This document shows, one piece after another, positions 10,204 to 21,265 of a stretch of 64,000 bases of DNA. The stretch lies in the NCBI GenBank assembly GCA_932294295.1, contig OW028573.1:4816001-4880000 (forward strand), read 5' to 3'. Made by a program: the position numbers and the translations under genes. Below the pieces are notes generated by a model, which saw only the letters and a program-made list of their open reading frames with translations, was not told the origin of the DNA and did no database searches. Source of the stretch: Alitta virens. Lineage: Eukaryota; Annelida; Polychaeta; Phyllodocida; Nereididae. Within the stretch, counting starts at the first letter, position 1. Each line of letters starts with the position of its first letter.

Positions 10204-11795
10204 ACTTGTCTGCTTTGCAGAAGCTGATGAATTTATCGTTCTTTACATTAACCACCAGATGGCAATCATGCATCAGATGATGGCCATTTGGTGGAAATTA
10301 CCACAATTAAAATAATTTTCAAATATGCTTTTTTAGAGCAGTGCTAGGGGCGAGGGGCGAGGGCGAGGGGTGGGATGCTAAATTAGAGGTGCAAAAATTG
10401 CAAAATGTGCAGTTGTAAACAATCCTTCAAAAAAGCCCTGCCACCATCAGAGGCAGAGCCAAACAATGAACCTGTGGAAGTGTCAGAGGGAAATTTCGCA
10501 AACTATAGGACCACCGATGTATCTTTGGTAGGCCGATGTATGCATCGCTTGCAACCCGCCTTAGTACCAGATCGATGGCAACGGCCTGTTATGAAGCTGT
10601 TGGTGTTGATATTCTTCTGGAAGAAGGAAGACTTTGAAACCAGCTTCGTCAGCCAGATCATAAAAAAACTTGCGTGTAAGCGGGGCACCAGAGTCATTTT
10701 AGAAGAGGTAGCAGCTTGAAGGCCTGATTGCATAGTATTTCCAAAACAACCTGATCGTACATACTGACTTTGTAGCACTCTGGCATACTTGTATGAGTTG
10801 CATGGTCTTTGGAGTGTTTGAACGACACCATGTTAACGGTAACTGCATATAGGGTGAGGATTGGAGGCTTGTACTGGAGGTTTGTACTTAAAGGACGCCT
10901 GGTTATCTTTTATGGTGTGGTCTGCTGTGGTTGATTTTGTAATTTCGCTAATCCGTAGGGACCTGTGGTAGAGTGAGGACATAGCGGCCCTTAAAAGTGT
11001 GCAAAATGTCTACCAGTTCTAGCCATTCGGACAGCATCTCCAAAGTGATGCATTGTAGCTGCTATGATGGTCGAGAGGTTTTGCGTATTCCTAACATGAA
11101 TTTCCGGAAGAGGAAAGCCGATGTTGGGACTGTCAAGTATCGGATCTTGTGTGCGAATGCAAATGCTGAAACGTAAGCGTGGCTGGTGGGATATAGCCGG
11201 TTGCTATCCCTAAGATGAAGCACGAATGTCATTATGGTTAGCACTGGGTGAGAATAGGTGGTGGGGAGACCCTGTTCCCTCAGGTGGAGATGGAACCTAC
11301 TCGAGTGCTGACTATATGAGAGTCTGGTGCCAGTGACACCTCCAGATGATGCTATTTATTGGAGCATTATCTGCCATAGGGGGTCTCTTGGCACTGACAA
11401 GCAATTGCTTCATCCCAAAGCGACATACCAGGTGGGATTATCAGGCCTCTATGAATGCCTACGGATGGAGGCTCCAAGGCATCGGCGTGGAGTGCTGCCT
11501 CAGGCCATGTTGGTGGAGCATGCTGTCGTCTCTCTGTTATCGAGAAAGAGCATCAGCAAGTGTATTAGATTTTGATTGTAGGTAAACCGCAGTGAATTTT
11601 TTATTGTTTAACATGAGTGAGAGAACTGGTGGCCTTAGCAGTTTCATTATTGTTGGGTCACGCGCCGATTGCTTATTGATGGCAGTGACCATTACCTGGT
11701 AATCACAGTTGAAAACAATCTTTTGATTTCTCCACAAATGGCCAAATATTCCGACCAAGGCAACTATGGGATACAGCTCTTGAACAGCTATTTCT

Positions 11796-11981
11796 AGGGC
11801 GGGGGCCTAGCTCAGATGTAGCGCTCTGGGCTTCCAACCGCTGGGTGTCGGGTTCGATTCCCGGTTGAGCCTAAGTTGGATGGCTGTTTCATCCTTCATC
11901 TCATTGCCATGGTCTCTGCCTGTCCTAATTAGCCCAACTGGTGCAGAAATACAGGACGTAAAGCCCTAATCACACACACAC
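11796..11981 (+). mobile_element. tRNA-derived SINE, copy 5 (inside DIRS)
   Basis: Full SINE of the same family with a CACACACACA tail. It separates the DIRS RT from its RNase H-like end. A mutation in the A box (CAGATGTAGCGCT) and one near the B box (GGGTGTCGGGTTCGATTCCC) are visible. No clean target duplication was found. Confidence 0.88.
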
Positions 11982-13017
11982 ATTGCCTATGAGGCTCTGA
12001 ATGTCTCTCTTCGAACCGACTCGCTTGCCGCGCCAGCTGGCGAGAATGCCCCTAATCTCCAGAACTTGACCCTGGGAGATGCGGAGCTCAGACTTCTCAG
12101 GGTCAATTATAATCCCGAGGTATTTAATACATTGATCAGGGTCAGTGAACTTTCTAGACTGGACCGCAAAGCCTGCCTGAGCACAGGTACGGAACATTAT
12201 ATCTAGGTTGTCTTGGCAAAGTTGACGAGACGGAGCAATAACAAGAAAATCGTCAAGGTACCGGACTACCTTCGCGCATGCGCCCTCCAGCTGCATGAAC
12301 TCGAGGAGCGCAGCAGCAAAAATATCGAAGAGAGCGGGCGCAGATATCAAGCCAAAATTATAGACTTTCGAAAAATACAGGCAAGCAGGCCTACCAGGTG
12401 AGCCCCAACACATGCCAAGCAGATGCCAATCGGCTGGATGCACGCCTAACAAAAATTAACGGCATCATCGACTGAGGCATAGTGAAGCATATAATCCTCG
12501 GGATCAATGTCCCCATTGACTGAGTGCAAAGGAGGAGGAAAGAAGAGGTCATGTATTAGCCTGATCTTAGTACCGTCACGCTTCATAAATGCTCCCAGTG
12601 GTAACAGAACAAAATGATCATATGGAGCCTTGAAAAAAGGACCATAAAGCCTACCAGCTGCCAAATCAGCTTCAACCACCTGCGAAACTTGCTGCGAGAG
12701 AACTCAGCGGCTGAAGGCCAATTTAGGGGAAATAATAGTTTTGTCAGCAGGCGGGCGACCTACACGGACACCCTCAGTTAACTGGGTCATTACTGCCTCA
12801 GCTTTGCTCACATCATAAGCTGCAAGTAGCATGACCTCCCAATATTTACGGTTGAGATACGCCACTGGGGCCTGACCTGACACGTGAACACGTAACACAG
12901 ACAACGAACCCATCTTACCCCCCACAGCTGATACACTTGTGGACTCGCTTACAACTTGTCCTGGTCGTACTGAAATAGCCCACATGCTTCCCCTGGCTGC
13001 GAGGTACTCTGCTAGGC

Positions 13018-13451
13018 TATTCTGCTGGATTCCTGGACACGCTGGCATTGAAGGGAATGAAAAAGCAGACCTGGCAGCAAAAAGGGCTCTTACAAAAGAG
13101 ATAACTGATTTTACCATTCCATACACTGATTTTAAAATGACTATAAAATCTTTTATCATGTCTTGCTGGCAAAGACAATGGAATGAATGTAATAACAACA
13201 AGTTGCATTCAATCTTACCTTGCATTCAAAATAAAATACCGAGTAGGTTCAATACTCGCAAAGATCAAGGAATATATCACAGATGCCTCATAGGACATTC
13301 AAGACTTACACATTTACACCTTTTAGTCAATGAACCGGCACCTGTATGCCAGAGTTGTCGGTGCCCCCTAACAATCAAACATATTTTATTAGATTGCACC
13401 CACTTACAACGCATTAGAAGACCTCTGTTTCAAGCTACTACCTTACAACAT
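13018..13451 (+). mobile_element. Older 5'-truncated LINE copy, left part
   Basis: RNase H-coding segment of the I/Nimb-like LINE starting at TATTCTGCTGGATTCC, inserted in the DIRS RT region. It is cut at 13451 by the full-length LINE and resumes at 18854-19018. The outer duplication ACTCTGCTAGGC (13006-13017 and 19019-19030) marks this older insertion. Confidence 0.92.
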
Positions 13452-13535
13452 GCCCTCGAAGGTCCTGGGCCTCCACGCGGCGAGGGTGGAAACACTTGGG
13501 GTGAAGTCCTCTATCCCCAGTGGCTAAAACAGGAC
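13452..13535 (+). ncRNA. HDV-like self-cleaving ribozyme at the LINE 5' end
   Basis: The pairing is visible by eye. P1 is GCCCTCG (13452-13458) with CGAGGGT (13481-13487), seven pairs whose first is the characteristic G-U. P2 is GTCCTG (13462-13467) with CAGGAC (13530-13535). P3 is GCC (13469-13471) with GG(C) (13479-13481), closing a seven-nt TCCACGC loop; the last C can pair in P1 or P3. P4 is CACT-T-GGGG (13493-13501) with CCCCAGTG (13515-13522). The J4/2 strand GCTAAAA puts the candidate catalytic C at 13524. The fold starts at the exact first base after the target duplication, where such a ribozyme would cut. HDV-like ribozymes are known at 5' ends of R2 and some other non-LTR elements. 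Activity is inferred, not shown. Confidence 0.87.
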
Positions 13536-13604
13536 AGTGCACATTGCACAAGCTGCTCCAGCTTTACAGGAGGGTGTGTCCCCTACCATACAGGGGAAAC
13601 AAAA

Positions 13605-15030
13605 ATGAATATGTCCGAATCGACAATTTCAGACCGGCTCGCACGTCCCCCGGGTGAACAAGGTGCGCGTCCCTCAGTGGTAAACCAGGCTGAGGTTGAA
13701 AAATTGGCTACTGGTTCCAGACTTGGTAAACGTTTGCGTCCATCATTAGATGACGCAAATCAAAGTTCAAATAATGCAGATACATCTAAGCCTTGGCCAA
13801 AGTTTCTTGTTGTTACTGGCATATGCTGGGTTTTCCCGACTTTCAGCCATAACAATATGCAGAACAATTAAGGAAAGCATTGGTTTTGTTGAAAATACAA
13901 GACATTTAAGCAATACGTCCTTGCTGGTGCAGGTTGCCCACAGGGACCAGTCCCTGAGATTGCTGGGGTTGGAGGCCTTTGCGGGTGCCCCTGTTAAGGT
14001 GGAGCCCCATCGGTTTTTCAACTCCTGCAAGGGAGTTGTAACATCGCATGAGAGCAGTCTCTGCTCCGATGACGAACTGAGGGACTGGCTGGATGACTAC
14101 AATGTCATCCACATTCATCGCCAGCCCCCAAGATATTCACGACAGCTACTAACTCTGACCTTTGATGGCACAGTGTTGCCTGACAAGGTCAGCATTGGGT
14201 TCGAGTGGTGTAGGGTACGTCCCTACATCCCGAACCCAAAACGATGTTATAATTGCCAGCGATTTGGCCATTTTAGCGGCTCCTGCCGCGCCAAACCAAC
14301 CTGCGCCAATTGTGGGTCACGGGAACACACCCATTCCCGTGACTCACCATGTACGAATACATCGTATTGTGTTAATTGTGGAGGTGATGGGCCAGCCTAT
14401 CACCGTGGCTGTCCCAAATGGCAGCTAGAGAAAGAGATCCTGAAGTTAAAGACCACCAAGGATATCTCCTTTCCCCAAGCACGCCGTATAGCTGAACAGG
14501 CTGCTGGGGCAAGCTATGCCTCAGTCCTGTCTCAGATGGCTGGACCTAGATCTCCTTCACCCAGATCATCGCCCAGGCGAAGGATTGACCTAGATCCTAA
14601 TTATAATTATTCCAAGGCAGGGCAAAGCTTGCAGAAACATAAACCAGAATCTAAGACTACACAGGCAGACGATCACCTCGCAAGAATAAAGCAGCATGCT
14701 ATAGATGTCGGAAAAGGACATCTTGTAGCTCCATCAGTTAGTGCGTCACAACTTAGTGTACCCTCACAGGGTGCACCTTCCGGCGTTGAGTCGGAAGAGA
14801 TACACCAGCCGATGGAAGAGGAGGCAGGGACTACCACCATCCCTAGGCCTCAACGGGAGGGGGCAATTGATAAAAGATCAATTGTTCCCAAAAGACCCCC
14901 CCCCCCCCTCATCAGAAAAACACTAGAAAAATCTAGTGCACTGAGCTTCATAAGACCACCATCTAAGCATGGTGGGACCCCCAAAAAGATCTTAACACCA
15001 AAAGAGGCAGCGACTTTGAAGAAAAAGTGA
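13605..15030 (+). CDS. LINE ORF1, gag-like protein with three CCHC zinc knuckles (frameshifted)
   Basis: Starts at ATG 13605 (MNMSESTISDRLARPPGEQ) and runs to a TGA at 15028-15030, but a one-base slip near 13820 moves the frame. After it the protein reads AGFSRLSAITICRTIKESIG and onward. Three zinc knuckles follow each other at about 14245-14420: CYNCQRFGHFSGSC, CANCGSREHTHSRDSPC and CVNCGGDGPAYHRGC. The C-terminal part is basic and Ser/Pro-rich. ORF1 proteins of I-group LINEs bind the element RNA and form RNPs. It lies 70 nt upstream of ORF2. The slip means this copy would not make an intact protein. Confidence 0.85.
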
Positions 15031-15100
15031 ATATTCATACAAATTCATACCATGCACTACAGATTTTACTATGATAATATTAAACTATTTTAACTAATTC

Positions 15101-17969
15101 ATGGACAGTATCATTCAGTGGAACTGTCGAGGTTTCAGAGCCAACTTCGATGAAATAGGTTGCATGGTCCAAGACTTAAACCCTAGTGTTTTCTGTCTAC
15201 AGGAAACATTTCTGAAACCTCCAAATAGTTTTAAACTGAGAAACTATCATATGTATAATACATATGGCAATATTGCCCACGATAGAGCCACTGGTGGCTC
15301 ATCAATTTTAGTTAAAAATGGCATCATTCATACCCATATTGCTCTTAACACTAACCTTCAGGCTACAGCAGTTCGTCTGAACCTGAATAAAACATTCACC
15401 ATATGTTCCTTATATATTCCTCCACCCTTTCACCTTACAGCCAGTGATTTGCATAACCTTTACAATCAACTTCCTGAACCGCGTCTTATCCTAGGAGATT
15501 TTAACAGCCATAACCAATTGTGGGGAAGCACTTCCCACAACAACAAAGGAAAAACCATTGAAGATTTTCTCAATAACCACACCCTTTGCTTGTTCAATGA
15601 TGGTTCACCTACATATCTTCACCCAGGTCATGGAACATTTTCAGCGATAGACCTTAGTATATGTGATCCAGCGTTATTTCTGGAATTTGAATGGAGAGTA
15701 TTAGAGGACACTCACGGCAGTGATCAGTTTCCTATTGTCCTACAAAATGTAGAAGGTACTAGAGAAGTGGGCCAACCACGATGGAAGTTGCATAAAGCGG
15801 ATTGGACCTCCTTCGAAAAGCACTGCTTAGAAACAATTACTATGTCGCATTATAGAAATTGTAATAGTCTTATTGAAGATTTTACTGATGATATTACTGA
15901 TATAGCCAATAGAACAATACCGATGACAAAAAATAATTCTAAACGTAGTGCAAGACCTTGGTTTGATGACGAAGTAAGAGAAGCTATTAAAAACCGTAAG
16001 AAAGCCCTCAGAATTTTTAAATCACAGCCGACCATCAACAATCTGAATAATTTTAAGTGCCTGAAAGCCAAAGCGCGTAGAATTGTCAGGCAAAAAAAAC
16101 GTAGTTGCTGGAGAGACTATGTCTCCAGACTCACTGAAAGAACTCCTAGCAATAAAGTCTGGAAAATGATTAAGAAGATTGAAGGAAAGAACCTAGCTTC
16201 GCATGTAAGCATTCTAGAAGTGAATGGAGAACATCTCTCCTCACCAGAACAAATATCAAACGGGTTAGGAGAACAGTTTGCATACAACTCCTCATCGGAG
16301 AACTATACGAGAGAATTTCAATGTTATAAGGCTCAAGCTGAGAGATTAACCCTAAATATACAGTCTGATAACAGCGAAGATTATAACTCCTACATCACCT
16401 TAGAAGAACTTCAGAAGGTCATCTTAAAAGCGACTGACTCTGCAACAGGCCCTGATAATATACATTATCAAATCTTAAAACACCTACCTCAATCCTCTTT
16501 AAAAACATTACTGTATATCTTTAATCAAATTTGGGAGAAGGGATGTCTTCCATCCCTGTGGAAACAAGCCACGGTCATCCCAATTCCCAAGCCGGGGAAG
16601 GATCATAGTGATCCTATGAATTATCGACCAATAGCCTTAACCAGTTGTCTATGTAAGACAATGGAGCGAATTCTTACTGATAGACTGGTTTGGTTCCTGG
16701 AGTCGAACCAGCTTATTACAGAGTTCCAATCTGGATTTCGCCGTCACAGGAGCACATTAGATCATTTAGTCAGACTGGAAACTTATGTTAGAGATGCTTT
16801 CATTAACAGAGAACACGTAGTAGCCATATTCTTTGACCTAGAAAAAGCTTATGACACTACATGGAAATATGGAATAATGAAAGATCTCCACGACTTAGGG
16901 CTTCGAGGTCGCCTTCCAGTTTTCATCGGATCCTTCCTACAGGATCGCTTCTTTAAGGTCCGAGTGGGATCAACGATGTCAAGCCCCTACTCTCAGGAGA
17001 ATGGAGTCCCTCAGGGTAGTATTCTCTCGCCCACCCTCTTTAACGTCAAAATCAACAGTATAGTAAATTCCATCTCAGAAAATCTCATGTCGTCCCTATA
17101 TGTTGACGATTTCCTCATTGCATATCGTTCCAGATATATGCCAACCATAGAACGACAACTGCAATTAAATTTGAATAGGATTCACAAATGGTCACTCGAA
17201 AATGGCTTCAAGTTCTCTAAACAGAAGACAGTTTGTCTGCCTTTCTATTATTTACGATCAAACCATCCAGATCCATCACTAATAATTGACAACTGTCAAA
17301 TAAAAGTGGTGAATGAAACAAAATTTTTGGGTGTACTCTTTGACTCCAAATTGTCTTTCATTCCGCATATCAAAGCACTGAAAGCAAAGTGCCTGAAATC
17401 AATGAACCTCCTTAAAGTAGTGAGCAAATATAATTGGGGTGGGGACACAACGGTCCTCCTTCGTCTCTATCGAGCAATTACTCGTTCTCGACTTGATTAT
17501 GGTTCTGTGGTATATGGCTCCGCCAGACCATCTTATCTAAAATGCCTGAATTCTGTACATCATCAAGGGTTGCGACTTTCGTACATCTCCTGTAGAGAGC
17601 TTATATGTACTGGCAGGGGAACCTCCACTTTCCCTTCGTCATATCAAGTTATCCATGCAATACATACTAAAAGTAGCTTCAACTCCAACAAATCCAACAT
17701 ATGATGTTATATTTCATCCAAAATACATGCATCATTATGAATCTCGTTCAAACGCCATTCGACCACTGGGATTACGCATGAAATTCTATCTTGAGGCTGC
17801 AAAAATTGATACTACAATCATTGCCGAGACGGAAGTACCACCCATTCCGCCATGGATTCTCTCAGTCCCGAAAGTTATACTGGATTTGGCAGAGCTTAAG
17901 AAAAGTGAAACCAATCCGGTAGACTATCAAAACCTATTTTATAGTATAAGGTTTAAATACGAATCGTAA
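15101..17969 (+). CDS. LINE ORF2, endonuclease and reverse transcriptase (frameshifted near the end)
   Basis: The N-terminal APE-like endonuclease has QWNCRGFRANFDEI, CLQETF, ILGDFNSHNQLWGS, IDLSICDP and GSDQFPIV. The central RT has MNYRPIALTSCLCKTMERIL, FFDLEKAYDTTW, NGVPQGSILSPTLFNV and the active site SSLYVDDFLIAY. The open frame ends at 17704, but homology continues in another frame from about 17580 (FRTSPVESLYVLAGEPPLS, then NPTYDVIF), showing a 1- or 2-nt indel near 17577. It then meets a TAA at 17967-17969 just before the RNase H domain. Such proteins nick the target and reverse-transcribe the element RNA at the nick. Confidence 0.92.
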
Positions 17970-18770
17970 AAATTTCTATACACAGATGGCTCAAAAATGG
18001 AAAGACGAGTAGGCTGTGCTGTCACTTCTTATAAAACCGTTATAGCTGCATGTCGTCTTCCAGACCACTGCTCAATATACACTGCAGAATTAACAGCTAT
18101 TTACCTTGCCTTAAAGAACATCGAGGACTCAGAATCAGATCGTTATGTTATCTGTTCTGATTCCAAATCTGCTCTTCAAGCAATCCAAAATAAACAACTT
18201 GATAACCCTGGGATCTTAGATGTTCTTATTAAGTATTTCTATCTTCACGAATACAAAGACATAGTATTCTGCTGGATTCCTGGACACGCTGGCTTTGAAG
18301 GGAATGAAAAAGCAGACCTGGCAGCAAAAAGGGCTCTTACAAAAGAGATAACTGATTTTACCATTCCATACACTGATTTTAAAATGACTATAAAATCTTT
18401 TATCATGTCTTGCTGGCAAAGACAATGGAATGAATGTAATAACAACAAGTTGCATTCAATCTTACCTTGCATTCAAAATAAAATACCGAGTAGGTTCAAT
18501 ACTCGCAAAGATCAAGGAATATATCACAGATGCCTCATAGGACATTCAAGACTTACACATTTACACCTTTTAGTCAATGAACCGGCACCGGTATGCCAGA
18601 GTTGTCGGTGCCCCCTAACAATCAAACATATTTTATTAGATTGCAGCCACTTACAACGCTTTAGAAGACCTTTGTTTCAAGCTAATACCTTACAACATCT
18701 CTTTACCAGATATCCAACCCAGACAATTATAGATTTTTTATATGCTTCTGGTTTCTACTACCAAATATAG
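17970..18770 (+). CDS. LINE ORF2 C-terminus: RNase H domain (cut off by a stop)
   Basis: In frame with the preceding segment except for the TAA at 17967. The acidic residues of RNase H are in KFLYTDGSK, IYTAELTAIYLALK, ICSDSKSALQAI and GHAGFEGNEKADLAAKRAL. A C-terminal CQSCRCPLTIKHILLDC resembles the zinc motif found after RNase H in I-group elements. The domain ends at a TAG at 18768-18770. The RNase H domain separates I-group from CR1/Jockey elements. Confidence 0.9.
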   Translation, partial: KFLYTDGSKMERRVGCAVTSYKTVIAACRLPDHCSIYTAELTAIYLALKNIEDSESDRYVICSDSKSALQAIQNKQLDNPGILDVLIKYFYLHEYKDIVFCWIPGHAGFEGNEKADLAAKRALTKEITDFTIPYTDFKMTIKSFIMSCWQRQWNECNNNKLHSILPCIQNKIPSRFNTRKDQGIYHRCLIGHSRLTHLHLLVNEPAPVCQSCRCPLTIKHILLDCSHLQRFRRPLFQANTLQHLFTRYPTQTIIDFLYASGFYYQI

Positions 18771-18853
18771 TTAATCAATCTTAACCTAGAGAGCCTCTAC
18801 ATAGCCCACTCAGGTGCTGATGAGGCGTTAAACAATAACTCACACACACACAC

Positions 18854-19018
18854 ACCTTACAACATCTCTTTACAAGATATCCAACCCAGACAATTATAGA
18901 TTTTTTATATGCTTCTGGTTTCTACTACCAAATATAGATAATCAATCTTAACCTAGAGAGCCTCTACATAGCCCACTCAGGTGCTGATGAGGCGTTAAAC
19001 AATAACTAGCACGCACTC
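18854..19018 (+). mobile_element. Older 5'-truncated LINE copy, right part
   Basis: Continuation of the copy begun at 13018: ACCTTACAACATCTCTTTAC, then the last codons and a 3' UTR ending GATGAGGCGTTAAACAATAA. It ends at the outer duplication at 19019-19030. Confidence 0.92.
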
Positions 19019-20575
19019 ACTCTGCTAGGCAGATTGCCCCCCCCCCCCCCACTGTCCGACTTTCTGTTAAACCTGGACAGGTCGCTGTTCGCCTGCCCAG
19101 GGGCACGAAAGGGGCACTCGAACCCGCTTTAATTGCTGGATGCGCAACGCATGCATCTGTTAACGCTTCTAAGGGCTGAGGAGTCTAATGTAACCACGTA
19201 AGATTCCTGGTTCAGCCTAGAGAAACTAAATGATCTACGGCGGCCAAGAATCTGCCTATGGCGCGTATCGTAGGTAATAACAAAAGGGAGTTTAAATTTT
19301 TGAAAAATTGTAAGTATGAATGAACGATAGGAAACCATCTCCCTGAAAACATGTGTGCCCCAGGCCTCGAGCCACTTAAATTAGCTATAGCCTTTCTATT
19401 GCGTTGATATTTGAAATTAAGAACACCTTTATCATCTATAAAACTCTTAATATCCTCTTTTTCATGCAAACTGGTATTAACTAGATCAACAAGATTGACA
19501 AACTCACCGCCAAGTGCGGCCTCCCTGACCTTGAGCGGTACATGCTCTGTCCCTGGAAGATAGTTGTTGGTGAAATGTTCATGTTGACTTGGGCCAATGG
19601 CGTTAGCATCTCTCCAGTCGCTGAACTGATCCCTCATGAATGCTGGATGACACGTAGACAGACTCTGGATCCGCCTCTGACTGCAAACCGGGGTGCCTGG
19701 GGGTGGCCTGCTTCTGGACACTGGCTGAAACACCGTCATCTGTAAACTGCACCGTCTTGGCGTCTGACCTTGTCGCTTCCAGGTACAAGCCATATGGCCT
19801 ACTATCACCTGCATCGCACTGAGGGGCTATATACATTATGCCTCGGATCACCATTCGCCCACTCACAAGCCCAACCTGCTCTGCCATTCGGTCTATTGCC
19901 TACTGGGCTCTCTCTCATTACGTCTCCCCCGCAACTGTCTAATACCGCCCACTCTCTCTGGTTGTCAGGCCAGCCAGGCCTTGGGCTTCTGAAGCTACCA
20001 TTGTCGCTTCCTAACCCGTAACTGGGAAAAACCAAGCCTACATGGTCACCGAGCCTACATGGTCACACTGATAATGGTCACTTTCTCTAGCCGCATGCTG
20101 GCTAACACAGGCTCCTACCAACGAGCCAGGCAACCTATTGAGGGGGGCCTAACCCACCTCGCTGCCAGGGGCAGAGCTTGATGTGACTTGGCCGGGGAGT
20201 CTTTGCCCTGCTATTCGTAAGTGCTCGTTACTGGACTCTGGCCTGTCAGAAACTACCAAATATTCGCTTCTCTCTAAAGTGCTTCTGTTCTCGCCCACCT
20301 CGCTACTATCTTGGACCAATGAACCGGAATGATCGTGTCCGTTCTGGGACACCCAATGTGTCACCAGGCAAGCTGGCAGCTTGGGTAGGTAACCTGATGG
20401 TAATTTCCGACCCCTGTAGGCCCCACATGACCTTTAGGTGGCCCATCGCAAGCTCTGCATTTACAAATGCCCTTCTTGGACTTGTTTCTCGTCATTACAT
20501 CAGACTACTGGATACAAGCGGTTCTCATGACGTGAAGATATGCTGCAACGATTATATAGCTGATGTATGAAGATA

Positions 20576-21265
20576 CAGTGCAACCTGCCTTAGTGATCAC
20601 CTCTTTAGAGCAGCCACCTGGCCTAAGTGGTCAGTCTAATTCCCCCAGAACGAAATACTATGTTAATGCACCTTGATTAGGCAGCCACCTCCATTCTGTG
20701 GCCAGCGGTCAGCATATTCCACCCCAAACCTATCCTTACCTGTGCTTAGTGGTCAGTTGCCCTTATTGTAACAGACCAGTGGAGACATGAAGTCCAGTAT
20801 TATGTAATCGTATGCGGGTATAACAAAAGACACAAAGTCTATCACCTGTCATATATTTTATCCCTCATTACATGTCCCTTTCTTTTAAAGTTTAGATACA
20901 ATTTTATCCGTATTATATCTTTTGACCACTTAGTGCTAATCTTAGAATCTTAGAAGATATCTATTAATGAGTGCTGCTAGCAGTGTACTTTAAAAAAAGT
21001 TTCATAGTAAAGTATTTATTCCGGAAGTGCAACCATTTGAATTGGAGCATATCTCAATAGGTCAATATCTATGAAAATATTAACAAATAAAAAGCAGTAA
21101 ATTAAATGTCAATATTCATATAAAACCGGGTTTAAATTTGAAACACCATTGCTGCAAGACACTAACTATCATCTTCACCTAGTGTACCTGACTTCAGCAG
21201 CCAACTGGCTTTAGCAGCCATCTTGGCCCCTTCCCTTGGCTGATCACTTAACACAGGTTACACTG
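20576..21265. mobile_element. 690-bp MITE, Tigger/pogo-like
   Basis: The ends are inverted: CAGTGCAACCTGCCTTAGTG at the left, and the complement of GTTAAGTGATCAGCC... at the right, ending GGTTACACTG. A TA dinucleotide sits on both sides (20574-20575 and 21266-21267). Termini beginning CAGT.AACC with a TA target are typical of the pogo/Tigger branch of Tc1/mariner. No transposase frame is inside. A motif like CTTAGTGGTCA recurs within. Confidence 0.75.

Larger units (their letters stand above)
8033..10352 (-). pseudogene. Decayed hAT-superfamily transposase
   Basis: Minus-strand remnants of a hAT (ZNF862/KIAA1586-like) transposase, broken by frameshifts and by three SINEs. In coding order: a 5' piece near 10310-10204 (HDCHLVVNVKNDKFISFC), a segment with ALEVLMDNHLALK ending at a plausible donor near 9908, then IWCAVHRSQLAWKSV at about 9400 (typical hAT CxxHR...L signature), and the dimerisation region LAAKPHSADVERIIST at about 8540. 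After the SINE at 8312-8508 the frame resumes with DTENLYLHVHHNMP and DWDPRPAV and ends at a TAG at 8171. A 17-bp near-inverted pair (CGCCCATAGCACTGC near 8028 and GCAGTGCTAGGGGCG near 10336) flanks the remnant and may mark its ends, but no 8-bp duplication was found. The element cannot be active. Confidence 0.8.
13452..18853 (+). mobile_element. Full-length I/Nimb-like non-LTR retrotransposon
   Basis: A 5.4-kb element flanked by a perfect 12-bp duplication ACCTTACAACAT (13440-13451 and 18854-18865). From 5' to 3': an 84-nt HDV-like ribozyme fold, a short 5' UTR, ORF1 with three CCHC knuckles, ORF2 with APE-type endonuclease, reverse transcriptase and RNase H, then a 3' UTR ending GATGAGGCGTTAAACAATAA and a CA-rich tail. 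The combination of CCHC gag, APE and RNase H places it in the I group (Nimb-like by content). This copy has an ORF1 frameshift near 13820, an ORF2 frameshift near 17577 and an in-frame TAA at 17967, so it is probably inactive, although young in sequence. Confidence 0.93.
10500..20364 (-). mobile_element. DIRS-type tyrosine-recombinase retrotransposon, decayed, hosting LINEs and a SINE
   Basis: Minus-strand pieces read in DIRS order. Gag-like frame at 20364-19130, with REAALGGEFVNLVDLV typical of DIRS gag. RT at about 13017-11985, with RLIHDLFFPPP, LISAPALFDIF, active site VVRYLDDFLVI and KYLGIIIDPEK. RNase H-like end at 11758-11537, with NTLADALSR. Then a tyrosine-recombinase-like stretch: SHAYVSAFAFAHK...LFRKFMLGIRK at 11200-11080, YHRSLRISEITKS near 10940, and DSGAPLTRKFFYDLADEAGF then TSAYQRYI near 10690-10530. 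Stops, frameshifts and a poly-C run (19038-19050) break it. The SINE at 11796 and the LINE block 13018-19018 interrupt it. Element ends and inverted/internal complementary repeats were not located. Confidence 0.78.

Noticed and set aside
12939..13871. 310-codon open frame on the plus strand
   Set aside because: A chance fusion of DIRS antisense sequence, an old LINE fragment, the ribozyme region and the start of LINE ORF1; it is not a real gene.
18216..18472. Minus-strand frames starting MQLVVITFIP and MQGKIECNLL, seen three times in the window
   Set aside because: They recur only because the LINE 3' region is present three times; they are antisense shadows of the RNase H domain.
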